64,000 nucleotides of DNA from Metarhizium brunneum (lineage: Eukaryota; Ascomycota; Sordariomycetes; Hypocreales; Clavicipitaceae), in NCBI RefSeq assembly GCF_013426205.1, contig NC_089426.1, positions 2,852,001-2,916,000 of the forward strand, in the 5' to 3' direction. Numbering within the stretch: the stretch's first letter is position 1; the number at the start of each line of letters is the position of its first letter. The position numbers were made by a program, and so were the translations under genes. The notes under the pieces are model-generated. The model had not been told where the DNA came from, did no database searches, and saw only the letters and a list, made by a program, of their open reading frames with translations. Positions 25,670 through 36,828 of this stretch are shown in pieces.

Positions 25670-27049
25670 ATGCCACCCGCGCCTCCACGCAAGCCTGAGA
25701 CAGGCGCGGCAAACAAGGAGGAGAACATCTACATCCCGTCTTTCATCAGCAAAAGGCCCTTCTATGCTGGAGAAGAAGGAGATGATAATGATTACCTTAA
25801 ACATCAGCGACGAGAGGAGAAGAAGGAATCTTCGCAATGGTACGATCGAGGGCGAAAGTCTGGCCCGGCCGCAACAAAATATCGAAAAGGCGCTTGCGAA
25901 AACTGCGGCGCGATGACACATAAGGCCAAAGATTGCCTCAGCCGTCCTAGGGCCAAGGGTGCCAAGTGGACTGGCAAAGACATTCAAGCCGATGAAGTTC
26001 TCCAAACTGTCAACTTGGGGTGGGATGCCAAGCGAGACCGATGGAACGGATACGACTCGAAGGAATACCGCAGCGTGGTGGATGAATTCAATCAGATGGA
26101 AGAGTTCCGAAAGCAGTCACAGAAGTCTCAAAACGGGGAAGAGGTTTCCGAGGATGGCGACAAGTATGCCGAGGAAAACGACATGAGCAAACATCAAAGC
26201 ACAGCAACTCGCCAACTGAGAATACGAGAAGATACGGCCAAATATCTCCTGAATCTCGATTTGGAGTCTGCGAAATATGATCCCAAGACGAGATCATTAG
26301 TTGACGGAGGAGCCACCGGTGGCAAAGCTGCAGATCTCTTTGCTGAAGAAGGATTTATGCGATCATCAGGTGAGGCCAGTGAGTTCGAGAAAGCCCAAAG
26401 ATACGCTTGGGAAGCGCAAGAAAAGAGCGGCGACACATCACAACATTTACAAGCAAACCCTACCGCCGGTGCTTTTTACCGAAAAATGGAGCAAGAAGAA
26501 GCAGAGAAAAAGCGCGCGGAGCGTGAGAGACAGCTCCGGGAGAAGTATGGAGGAGATGGCCAAAAACCCATGCCTGCTGCCTTGCGCGGTATGATGGTCA
26601 CCGAGTCGGAATCGTATGTAGAATATGATGAAGCAGGCTTGATCAAGGGAGCGCCGCGAAAGGCTGCCAAATCCAAATATGCAGAGGATGTACTGATAAA
26701 CAATCATACTGCTATTTGGGGGAGTTGGTGGTCCAACTTCAAATGGGGCTACGCATGTTGCCACTCATTTGTGAAAAACAGCTACTGTACTGGAGAAGAA
26801 GGCAAGGAGGCCTGGGAAGCAGCTGAACGACAAAGGAGTGGCGCAAATTTAATCGAAGCTCCGAAGGAGGAAAAAGAAGATGAAGAGGCGATCCAGAAGG
26901 ATCAAGAAGGAACAACGGCGAAGAAACGCAGCCGGGAGGAAATGCTAAATGGCATCTCAGAAGCCGAATTAGATGAGTACCGGAGAAAGAGAGCGGCGGC
27001 AGATGATCCCATGGCAAAAATGCTGGGCAAAGACGAATTATTAAGCTAG
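25670..27049 (+). CDS. SLU7: Slu7, second-step pre-mRNA splicing factor
   Basis: An uninterrupted frame of 459 residues starting [12 protein letters not shown]. Slu7 works with Prp18 in 3' splice-site choice during the second transesterification. The CCHC zinc knuckle is C76-x2-C79-x4-H84-x4-C89 ([14 protein letters not shown]). Family blocks include [28 protein letters not shown] [12 protein letters not shown], the [16 protein letters not shown] segment, and [20 protein letters not shown]. The C-terminus is charged and contains [11 protein letters not shown], a likely nuclear signal. Length fits fungal Slu7. There is no intron in the coding part. It diverges from REV3 and converges on RPS9. 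Confidence 0.97.
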   Translation: MPPAPPRKPETGAANKEENIYIPSFISKRPFYAGEEGDDNDYLKHQRREEKKESSQWYDRGRKSGPAATKYRKGACENCGAMTHKAKDCLSRPRAKGAKWTGKDIQADEVLQTVNLGWDAKRDRWNGYDSKEYRSVVDEFNQMEEFRKQSQKSQNGEEVSEDGDKYAEENDMSKHQSTATRQLRIREDTAKYLLNLDLESAKYDPKTRSLVDGGATGGKAADLFAEEGFMRSSGEASEFEKAQRYAWEAQEKSGDTSQHLQANPTAGAFYRKMEQEEAEKKRAERERQLREKYGGDGQKPMPAALRGMMVTESESYVEYDEAGLIKGAPRKAAKSKYAEDVLINNHTAIWGSWWSNFKWGYACCHSFVKNSYCTGEEGKEAWEAAERQRSGANLIEAPKEEKEDEEAIQKDQEGTTAKKRSREEMLNGISEAELDEYRRKRAAADDPMAKMLGKDELLS

Positions 27050-27383
27050 CAAGCGTGAATTTGAACGTCAAATAATCTAAATGGGCACACTTGGCATGCC
27101 GAACACTGTAGTTGATGCGCATATTGAATTATCCAACAGAAGCAATTTAACAGGCATATCTAAACATATCATACTAGACTGCCTGCGACATAAACATTTC
27201 ACGTTTCACAACATCATATTTACACAGCACTGATCAAATGTTCTTGGTATTGGTAGGGAAGTCAATCAATTTTTATCCTTTTACCAACGCCGCAAGCTAT
27301 GACGAGTTTTCCCTCCCTCAAGCAGGATACCGAATCATTATCCCCATACCAGTCGGAGATCCATTTGGACATGGCTAATGCAT
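27050..27383. other. convergent intergenic region SLU7 / RPS9
   Basis: About 330 bases, AT-rich; 3' ends of two converging genes. Nothing else seen. Confidence 0.5.
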
Positions 27384-28098
27384 TTACTCGTCATCTTCCT
27401 CCTCCTCGCCATCAGCACCGCCCTCGGCGGCCTTGGCCTTCTTTCTGCGGACACGTCCAGGGCGACCGCTACCGAATGGCGAGTTCAAGGCGAAGTCAAT
27501 GTGCTTCTGCGAGTCGAGACGGACGATGAAAGAAGGAACATTGACAATCTGCTTGCCGACACGGATATGGCGCTGACGGATGAGGACACGGGCGTGGTGA
27601 ATGGACTTGGCAAGGCCCAGCTTGTAGACACAAGTCTGTAGGCGACGCTCCAAGAAATCCTCGAGCTTAAGAGCAAGCACATAATCGAGCTTCATGCGAG
27701 ACTCATCGAGGACTCCGACACGGACAAGACGGCGAATAAGGGCATTGCCTTCGAAGAGACGCTTAGGGTCCTTCTCGTCGAGGGTAAGAAGCTGACTGCA
27801 TTTGGGGGTTAGCAACATCCCGTGAAGGGTTTTTCATGATTCCAAGAATGGCATACCGGGCAGCACGACGAATCTTGGACAGAGTCAGACCGACTCTCCA
27901 GACCTCACGCTTGTTGCGGAGGCCATACTCGCCAACAAGCTTCAACTCAGAGTCCCTGTTGTATATGCGTCAGTTTCGTTCACAATCGACTTAAACAGAG
28001 GCAAGCTCTAGTTCAGTGGCCGGTGGTACTGACAATCGAGCAGACTCGAAAGGTCTACGGGGGACACGGGAGGTCTTCGAGTGGGCGCGGGGAGGCAT
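27384..28098 (-). CDS. RPS9: small-subunit ribosomal protein uS4 (S9)
   Basis: Three exons, 28098-28034, 27955-27857 and 27795-27384, give 191 residues with phases 2 and 2. Start [20 protein letters not shown]. The second exon supplies [18 protein letters not shown], and the S4 RNA-binding segment [20 protein letters not shown] with the [20 protein letters not shown] motif lies in the last exon. uS4 binds 18S rRNA early in 40S assembly and helps decoding fidelity. Length and order match eukaryotic uS4 exactly. The acidic tail ending EEEEDDE is the usual fungal ending. It diverges from RPL21 with a 399-bp shared promoter. Confidence 0.98.
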
Positions 28099-28497
28099 CC
28101 TGAAAAGTTTTGTTAATGATTGCAATTGAAGCAATTCGCGACACGAGGACTTACTTGACTTGCTCCTATGGTGATGGCTGAGGATGGAACAAGTTGCACA
28201 CACACAGGTCTAGAGACGAAATCTTTCAACATTGTGGGGGGCTAAATTTCCGCCTAGACTAGCAGGGTCACGTGCGTCTCGCTTTCTGAACCCTAAGAAT
28301 TTCGCATCGCATGGGCCCCACCTCCCACAGTCATTATGCCCTAGCTCTGGTCCTAGGCGGGAGAAAAAAATATCGGATTATCTAAGCTACCGCTCCCACA
28401 ACCACCCGCAAATTCGACGCACCCACAAGCGGAGGCTCTATCTGTACACCTTCGCCAATTCTCGATCACGAACCCGTTGTTCGCCAAATAAGACGAG
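28099..28497. promoter_or_regulatory. shared divergent promoter of RPS9 and RPL21
   Basis: 399 bases between two ribosomal-protein starts. Carries CACGTG at 28269-28274 (the Cbf1-type E-box) and the telomere-like box AACCCTAA at 28289-28296 (the Tbf1-type site), 14 bases apart. Both elements are known in ribosomal-protein promoters of several fungi. That they act here is inferred. Confidence 0.7.
28269..28296. promoter_or_regulatory. E-box plus telobox pair
   Basis: CACGTG (28269-28274) and AACCCTAA (28289-28296). They read directly from the sequence. Binding by Cbf1-like and Tbf1-like factors is an inference from other fungi. Confidence 0.6.
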
Positions 28498-29231
28498 ATG
28501 GGTCACTCTTACGGAAAGCGAGCGGGCACCCGCGTGCGTATAATTCTTTCGAGGCACGATTTGCGACCAAACTGACGTCGAAATAGTATGCCTTCAGCCG
28601 CAACTTCCGCCAGAAGGGCATGATCGCCCTGAACACGTACTTGAAGACGTACCGGTTCGTAAAACCCGAAGTCGAATGGCCCTAGAAGATGGGAAATGAA
28701 AGTTATGAGAGACTGATTTTGGATATTCAGTGTTGGCGATATTGTTGACGTTAAGGTCAACGGTGCCGTTCAGAAGGGGTAAGAAATCCTGTCCCACAGA
28801 GGTTTTCGCATGGCACACCTACGAATACGACGAATGAGCTCGAGAGAAGATCGCCTTGCAATGGAAGAAGGTAAATGGTGCTGATTCATGTGGTGAATAG
28901 TATGCCCTACAAGGTCTACCACGGCAAGACTGGTGTTGTCTACAACGTCACCAAGTCTTCCGTTGGTGTCATCATTTACAAAAAGGTGTGGCACCGATAC
29001 ATCGAGAAGCGCATCAATGTCCGAATCGAGCACGTCCAGCCCTCCCGATCTCGTGAGGATTTCCTGAAGCGAGTCAAGTCCAACGCCGAGGCCAAGAAGA
29101 AGGCCGCTGCCGATGGTGTTACCGTCCAGGTTAAGCGACTGCCTGCTCTTCCCCGGGAAGCTCGCACCGTCTCTCTGACCGACAACCCTCCTGAGACTGT
29201 TACTCCTTTGCCTTACGAGACTACGATCTAA
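28498..29231 (+). CDS. RPL21: large-subunit ribosomal protein eL21
   Basis: Four exons, 28498-28533, 28587-28654, 28731-28778 and 28901-29231, total 483 nt, 160 residues. Assembled protein opens MGHSYGKRAGTR, continues YAFSRNFRQKGMIALNTYLK and VGDIVDVKVNGAVQKG, then MPYKVYHGKTGVVYNVTKSS. Length equals the family standard. eL21 sits near the central protuberance of the 60S subunit. Four small exons crowded toward the 5' end are typical of fungal ribosomal-protein genes. The model is fixed by phase and by the uninterrupted family match. Confidence 0.97.
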
Positions 29232-31201
29232 AAGGTGTTTGTTTGGGAAGGAATGACTTGGGGCTTCGTTTTTTCTTGTGGTGTTGCGTCCGGATGGGAA
29301 AGAACTCAGCATGGCAAGGTCTGCATTTTCGATGTCCATAGGAAATAAAACCAGAGAGACATCACTAGATGCTGTAGTCTGCTTCACTGGGTGTGACTTG
29401 TCGTGTACTTGGCTTGTACCGTTGTGTTGTACGCTATCTGATGCCGTGCGGGTGATTCCTATCCGCCCTTTAGTTTGCTTAGCATTATGGTCCTGATTCT
29501 ACCTTGAGAGCATCCTGTCTGCCATGCCTTTTTCGCTTCCAGTGTTCGAGACACATCAGAGACTCCTTACAATTGTCAAACCGTCGTGGGCCAGGCCATT
29601 TTACGAGCGCTATTACTGTCTTATGATAGTATTTGTAGCTTTTACAAGTCCTACTGAATAGATTATCTGCTGTCCATTGACGGCCCCAGAGAGTTGCAAT
29701 TACAAATTACCTATACAATTTGAACATGGATAGGGAACAGTACCACACAAAAATGAGAAGTTGAACAACCTGGACAATCTCGAGGAAAAGAGAAATTGTT
29801 TGAAGGGTTCTATATAGCTGGCAAAACCGATGGGAAAATGGACGGCTAGGGTTAGGTTTGCGATCCCCTGGTGCATTGAGGAGACCATGGGGATTAGCTC
29901 CGGCTTCACTGTGACTGGATGGCGTGGAGCAGCGGCTTGCCGACGTGTAGAGTATGGAGACGACATTTGGTGATGTTAAAAGGGAGTATTGTTTCGCTCT
30001 GTAGTCAAATGAAATTACAAGCATGATACGAGTATCGTGCAAGCGTAAAATCTAAAACAGTATTGGGCTGTATCAGGCCAAGGACAGTAAGAGACACATT
30101 TGATGATGCAAGGGAATGTTTTGACGAAAAAAACCAATGCGAGGCTTTTGTTATTTCAAAAATCTTGTGGGGATCAGTCGTGTTGGTCGATGATTGGTGG
30201 TGAACTTGCTTCTGACATGACACTATATGATGGGAAGCTCACATATTTAAGTGTTGTATTGCGTCCCATCAGTATCATTTAGAGGACGTTCTTTTTCTTC
30301 CACTTCTCTTACCCAACCTGCGGGTTTTGAGTTTTGCAGCAAACATGCAGGATTCATCTACCTATCGTACACAGTCACAGACGAGGCTTCCCTCGCGGCA
30401 ATACCAACTCGAAGCGGCTGGAGCGGTATTCAAGTGCGGCGTGTTTCGAGTATACCCTTTGCTTCCTGGGGATATAATATTTCTGGCCTGCACACGACGA
30501 GCGGGAATTTTTTGAGTCTAATGCAACTGGTGTCTTGCAAACAATGTCTGCCCCTTAGGTGATGAAGCACATGGGAGGAGAATGACGTAGTTGGGTAGCA
30601 TAGTTGGGTAGCATAGTTGGGTAGCACGAATTATTTTGCCAGTCGATACATGGTGCGTCCAGACAAAGGTGAGAGAATGCATTTGAGATCAGATAACCAG
30701 ACAAAAGAGAATGTCGTCGAACAGAGCACTTGATCTAGTGATGTCTCTGGGAGGATATCGATGACTGATTAACCTGGGAGTTGGCGAAGTCATCGTCGAG
30801 CCGTCTTCTGGAAGCTGCAGGGTAGGCGGCTGGCATCATTGGAGAAATGAAACGAGGACTTGGGACAGATGGACCCACATGGTGGCCTGTGACGCTGCCG
30901 CCTTCAGGTACTCCGTTATGGAGCTCGAGTCTGCATCATCCAAGGCTGACGACAGCAGACACGACAGCAAACGAGACACTTCTGCTTGGCGCCGGCAAAA
31001 GGCCCATTTTGGCCCCAAGTTCTCATTTTTCAGACCTTCGCAAACGAAATCAACACCTCGGCGACTGTACTGTACGATCCGCGTGTTTGGCCTCACTCGT
31101 GTGTGGGGTGAGTGCTTTGAGTCCTCACGACAGACTGACTACGCACTGCACCCCTTATTAGAGCTCCAACAGCTGGAGAGCTCTCCGGAACGGTTGCAAT
31201 C
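29232..31201. other. 2-kb intergenic region RPL21 / SLA2
   Basis: No convincing gene. Includes a perfect 13-bp triple tandem repeat (30588-30626). The proximal part before 31202 should hold the SLA2 promoter. Confidence 0.55.
30588..30626. repeat. 13-bp unit repeated three times
   Basis: The unit TAGTTGGGTAGCA occurs at 30588-30600, 30601-30613 and 30614-30626 without mismatch. The unit does not extend further on either side. Confidence 0.9.
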
Positions 31202-34200
31202 ATGACTTCGTTACGAACCACGGAGCACACCAAGTATGCCATGCCCTGTACCGACCCCCCGACCTTCGTTCTCCCGTCGCTTTGCGTATTCTGACAGTGG
31301 TTGCCTACAGGACAGACCAAGAGCTTGCCATCAGCATCAAGAAGGCGACCAACAGCGATGAAATATCCCCGAAGCGCAAGCATGTGAGAGCATGCATTGT
31401 TTACACCTGGGACCATAGGTCTTCTGTGGCCTTTTGGTCTGGAATTAAAGTGTATGGTGCTCCGGCAGCAGCTTTGCGACACCCACGATCGCTGACCGAC
31501 TGAGACAGGCAACCCATTCTTGCCGATGAGGTCCAGACATTCAAAGCCCTCATCACGATCCACAAGGTCCTCCAGGAAGGCCACCCATCTGCTATCAAGG
31601 AAGCCATGGCCAACCGTGGATGGATCGATGGTTTGAATCGTGGCATGGCGGGCGAGGGAATCCGTGGCTACGGACCGTTGATTCGTGAATATGTTTATTA
31701 CTTGCTTGCAAAGCTTTCATTTCACCAGCAGCATCCTGAATTCAACGGCACGTTTGAATACGAAGAGTATCTCAGCTTGAAAGCAATCAATGATCCGAAT
31801 GAAGGCTACGAGACCATCACCGATCTCATGGTCTTGCAGGACAAGATTGAACAATTTCAGAAATTGATCTTCTCCCATTTCAGAAACGTCGGCAACAATG
31901 AGTGCCGTATTTCTGCCTTGGTACCGCTTGTGCAGGAGAGCTACGGCATCTACAAGTTTATCACCAGCATGCTCCGAGCCATGCACTCGAGTATGCCTCC
32001 TAGACCGATTTCGCAGATGTGTTATGTTGCTAACGTGGTGGCCAGTCACGGGAGATGACGAAGCTTTGCAGCCTCTCCGACAAAGGTACGACGCTCAGCA
32101 CTATCGGCTTGTCAAGTTTTACTACGAATGCTCGAACCTCCGTTATCTTACCAGCCTCATCGCCATTCCCAAGCTGCCCCAAGATCCCCCTAGCCTGCTC
32201 GCAGATGACGATGAAGCTCCAGCTCTGCCTGCCAGGCCCAGGCAAGAAATCGAAAGAAAACCGACGCCTCCTGTAGAGCCAAAGTCTCAGGAACCTGACG
32301 AGATATCTGAATTTTGGAAGAGCGAGCTCGATCGCCAGAACCGAGAGTATGAAGAACAGCAGAGAGTCCTTGAAGAGAGACAGCAGGCGGCGTTACTAGC
32401 TCAGCAGCAAGCTCAACAACAGGCACAGCGCGATTTTGAGGAGCAGCAACGCCGGCTGGCAGAGCAGCAGCAGCGAGAGCAGGAAGCTCTTTTGGCGCAG
32501 CAGGCTCAGTGGCAGACACAGGGTCGTTTGGCCGAGTTGGAACGAGAAAACCTCAATGCTCGGGCGCAGTATGAGCGGGATCAATTGATGCTCCAGCAGT
32601 ATGACCAGCGAGTGAAAGCCCTGGAGGGAGAGCTGGCGCATATCCAGAACAGCCTTGGCCAACAAATTACGAGCAAGGATGATCAAATCCGAGCCTTGCA
32701 AGAGCAGGTCAATACTTGGAGGACAAAGTATGAATCACTTGCAAAGCTGTACTCCCAATTGCGTCATGAGCATCTGGATCTTCTGCAAAAGTTCAAAGCG
32801 GTTCAACTGAAGGCCGCCAGCGCTCAGGAGGCTATCGACAAAAGGGAGAAATTGGAGCGGGAAATCAAGACCAAGAACCTCGAGTTGGCCGACATGATTC
32901 GTGAGAGAGACAGGGCTCTCCATGACAAGGACCGACTCAGCGGCAGCAATAAAGATGAAGTTGAGAAGCTCAAGCGGGAGCTTCGTATGGCCCAAGACCG
33001 AGCCGACAACTTGGAACGCAGCAAGGGCAACGAGTTGTCGACAATGCTCGCCAAATATAATCGCGAGATGAGCGACCTGGAGGAGGCCCTTCGCAACAAG
33101 TCCAGAGCTTTGGAAGATTCGCAATCCAGGATGAGAGACGGGAACTCTGACCTTGAGCAGCTTTTGCGAGACAAGGAAGTAGAGCTTGAGGTCTACAAGG
33201 CTGGCATGGATGAAGCGCTGGTCAAGTTGAACGACCTTGAGAAGAATCAGGGCGAGACAGATTATGCTTTGGATGGACAAATTGATGCTCTAATCCTGTC
33301 CAACCTTGACAAGATCAATGCTATCATTGATTCCGTTCTGGAAGCTGGGGTATCCCGTGTCGACGATGCCTTGTATGAACTCGACTCGTCCATGCAAGCT
33401 GGTAACCAGAATGCTTCGCCGTCATTCGTATTGTCCCAAATCGAAAAAGCTTCAGACAGTGCAACTGAGTTTGCAACCGCCTTTAATAGCTTCATCGCTG
33501 ATGGTCCAAACAGCACTCACAAGGAGCTCATCAAGGCGATCAGTGTCTTTGCAGGGGCGGTTGCAGATGTTTGCAGCAACACCAAGGGTCTTAGTAGACT
33601 AGCAACTGATGACAAGAAGACGGATTCTCTGATGACCGGTGCACGACAATCGGCGGAATCTAGCATCAAGTTCTTCCGCAACTTGCTCAGTATTCGACTG
33701 GAGGAACTGGACACGGATCAGAAGATCGATGTGGTTATCAATAGGAATCACGACGTGCAGATGAATCTACAGAAGCTCAACAAACTTGTTGAAGCATTTG
33801 CACCCGGCTTCGGCAGGCTCACAAACAACAAGGGAGATCTTGGAGATTTGGTCGATTCCGAGCTTAGCAAGGCCGCCGACGCCATTGCTGCAGCTGCAGC
33901 CCGTCTCGCCAAGCTCAAGAACAAACCCCGAGACGGCTATTCCACGTACGAGCTGAAAGTACACGACTCTATCCTGGATGCCGCCATGGCCATTACCAAT
34001 GCCATCACACGACTCATCAAGGCGGCAACCGTCACCCAGCAAGAGATCGTCCAGGCGGGACGAGGATCATCCTCACGAACAGCTTTCTACAAAAAGAACA
34101 ATCGCTGGACTGAGGGGCTCATTTCGGCCGCAAAGGCTGTCGCGTCTTCGACTAATACGCTGATTGAGACGTCAGATGGAGTCATCTCAGACCGAAACAG

Positions 34201-35251
34201 TCCCGAGCAGCTCATTGTTGCGTCCAACGACGTGGCCGCATCAACCGCGCAGTTGGTTGCCGCAAGCAGGGTCAAGGCTGGGTTCCGTTCCCAAAGTCAG
34301 GAGAACCTGGAGCAGGCCAGCAAGGCGGTGGGAGCGGCATGCAGAGCGTTGGTCCGTCAGGTACAGAACATGATTCGTGAGCGCGGGCAGGACGAAGAGC
34401 AGGAAGATTACACCAAGCTCGGGGCTCACGAATTCAAGGTCCGCGAAATGGAACAACAGGTGAGCATGCAACCATTTCTTTTTTTTCTCTTTTCTTTCTT
34501 TTTCTTCCTATCCTCGACAGAACGAACCACTCCCCCCGTTTCACTCTGCATCCCTGTACAGTTACACAGAAGGGAATCATTTATGACACCCATGGCGAAT
34601 AGTATCTGTTTTTGAAGAAGACACAGTTTCCCTCGTCATTCATCAACCATATTCACCACCTAAGACAGCACCCTACCCTACACTTCTTGCATGGTTTTCT
34701 TTTGTTGTTTTGATGCTCTGACCGCCATTGGTACAAATACCCGGCTTTCCTCTTCCGATAGCTCTATCCAATGGAGATGCATCTGGATCAGCCTCATTGT
34801 TCGGCAAGGCCACAAGAGCTGTGCCGGTGCCCGTCGTCAGCCTCAAGCCACTTGTCATTCAGAAAGCACACACCCCCTCCCCCCAGACGCAACCCTCTTG
34901 TTGTGTTCGGCATCTCTGCCGTCATGGAGGCTGTACTACATTGGGCGGCTTGCATAGTGAACAACAGCAGGATGCTGCAAGGTTCGCCTTTCAGCCCCCT
35001 CCAAGGGGCCCCGGATTATCCACGTTGGTGGCGTCCATCAACGTTTCCCGTTCCCTCGTCGTACTCCACACCCCCATCATTTCGGAGAATGTCAAGAGCC
35101 TAAGAACAGACCGGATGATGGTGTTTGCTAACCGGTGCCCCTCTTTGGGTGGGTTGCGCGACAGGTCGAGATTCTCAAATTGGAAAATTCATTGGCTGCA
35201 GCCCGACATCGGTTGGGCGAGATGCGTAAGATTTCGTACCAGGAGGAGTAG
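31202..35251 (+). CDS. SLA2: Sla2/End4, endocytic clathrin-actin adaptor
   Basis: Five exons, 31202-31233, 31311-31451, 31509-31990, 32046-34459 and 35165-35251, give 1051 residues with phases that add up exactly. Domains: N-terminal ANTH domain (about 1-270; RKHVRACIVYTWDHRSS, LITIHKVLQEGHPSAIKEA), which binds PI(4,5)P2; Pro-rich linker; long Gln/Arg-rich coiled coil (about 310-640); C-terminal talin-like THATCH/LWEQ actin-binding module (about 800-1020; AAAARLAKLKNKPRDGYSTY). Sla2 couples coat membrane to actin at endocytic sites and is needed for polar growth. The fourth intron is 706 nt; the last exon restores the family tail VEILKLENSL...RHRLGEMRK. SLA2 is the standard flank of ascomycete MAT loci. 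Confidence 0.95.
34460..35164 (+). other. long last intron of SLA2
   Basis: GT at 34460 (cag|gtgagc) and AG at 35163-35164 (gcgacag|gtc) bound about 705 nt. It contains T-rich tracts and no recognised gene. If retained, translation would continue 51 codons into a hydrophobic, Phe-rich tail ending at 34615. Confidence 0.75.
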
Positions 35252-36796
35252 GATGTAGGGGTAGTAGTCGGGAAGGAGAGAGGGAGAGGGAGAGAGGAGA
35301 GAAAGTAGCACCTCAGTTTGTTATACATAATACTATGTCAACAGGCACAGCCCTACGAGCAAACATGCACTGGACTCGTTGCCTCTTGACTTTGAATGTT
35401 TGTTTCATTTGCTTGTTTGTATTTGTCCTTGATGCATGCATGGTGTCTGGCTTTCTTCTCTTTTTCTTTTCTTTTTTTGGGGGTTTCATGATGTTATACC
35501 CTTCCCCCCCCTGCCTACAAGTCACGTAGCCGTTGCGATAGAATGTGCATCACCTCATTCCCCCTGAGTATGAGCAAGGCTGCGACCATTGCGCGCTGGG
35601 TCCTTGCGGCTGCGGGCACAAGGCCTCGTGCCGTTGAAGCTCCGTGTATGTATGTACATACATATGTACCACCACCACCAAGGGCCGCGCCAGCCTGCCA
35701 TCTTAGTCACACTCCGCGAAGTTTGTTCGAGAGACCCTGCAAATTAGTCGGAATGGGGAATTTTGGCCCGATCTTGACAGCGCTAAGGCCGGCCTTGATC
35801 TTCAGCCAAGCGGTTTCACAAAGATTTGCAAGGGTGGAAGAGCACCGCCATGCATGGTCTAGATCAATGAGGCCGAGGAGGGGTGCGCGAAAAAAAAGGA
35901 CATGTTTAAATGGTGAAAGCGAGAACTGGACAAGATGAGATCTAAGCTCGAGGGGGAAAAACGGAGCAACAAGGGGCGGATGATCTGAGCGTCGGAGACT
36001 GTGACGAATGCAGGTAAATTAGCCCAATTAGCCTTGATGGCACGACTGGTCTGGTAGGGGTAATTAATCGCCCTCTTTGCAATGGAAAAAAGGCCGCCAA
36101 AAAGTTTAACATGCAATTGTAATTGCACTCATTCATATTCAAGAAAATGCCACGATTCTGACAATATGATCCGGTCCAGGTTATATATAAGTATCAGGCT
36201 AGAAGAACTCCGGTCTCAATTTTCAGTGGCTAACGCCAGCGGCGCAGTTGCAAGATGATGGTAGCTCTCATCTGGGAGGCGGGAGGCTATCCGAAACTCT
36301 GCTGGGCGGTTTGGAAGCCAAAGTCCAAACTAGCGTATGGTGATAGGGCGAGAGGGAGAGATGACAACGGTGCCGCCCGGCGAGGATGGCCTTGCATCAT
36401 GTATCCCCAGAGAGGGCGTCGAGGGCACCTATTTATGCTAATGGAGCGCAACACTGGTGGCTTGGTGGGCCTTGCACATCTCCGCGGATATTGATATCGA
36501 CAAAGAATGACAAATAGACTCAAGGAACGCATGGAAAAGAAAAAGAAGAGACGACGACGACACAGTCTTGGTCAAGATTCGATTCGACATGGCTCATCGT
36601 GCCACACTCGGACCTGCCGTCCTCCACTGGCACCTTCAATCGGCAAAATAAAGTTGCGCAGATGAACATGGGGTTCGGTCCAAGTCCTTTGGCCGTGGTT
36701 CTGTGGTAATCGTCATACCATTTGCCCCTAGATATCTATCGTGGGCCGGCGTAGAGCTCTGACATATAGGGGCGACAAAAAACCACAAATAGCCAC

Positions 36797-36828
36797 GCAC
36801 CTCGCACCTCGCACCTCGCACTTCGCAC
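36797..36828. repeat. 7-bp short tandem repeat
   Basis: GCACCTC occurs three times in a row, followed by one GCACTTC and a final GCAC. Confidence 0.85.

Noticed and set aside
34460..34615. Read-through end of SLA2 as the true C-terminus
   Set aside because: The downstream exon at 35165 restores the family-typical tail in the right phase, so the read-through is treated as intron retention.
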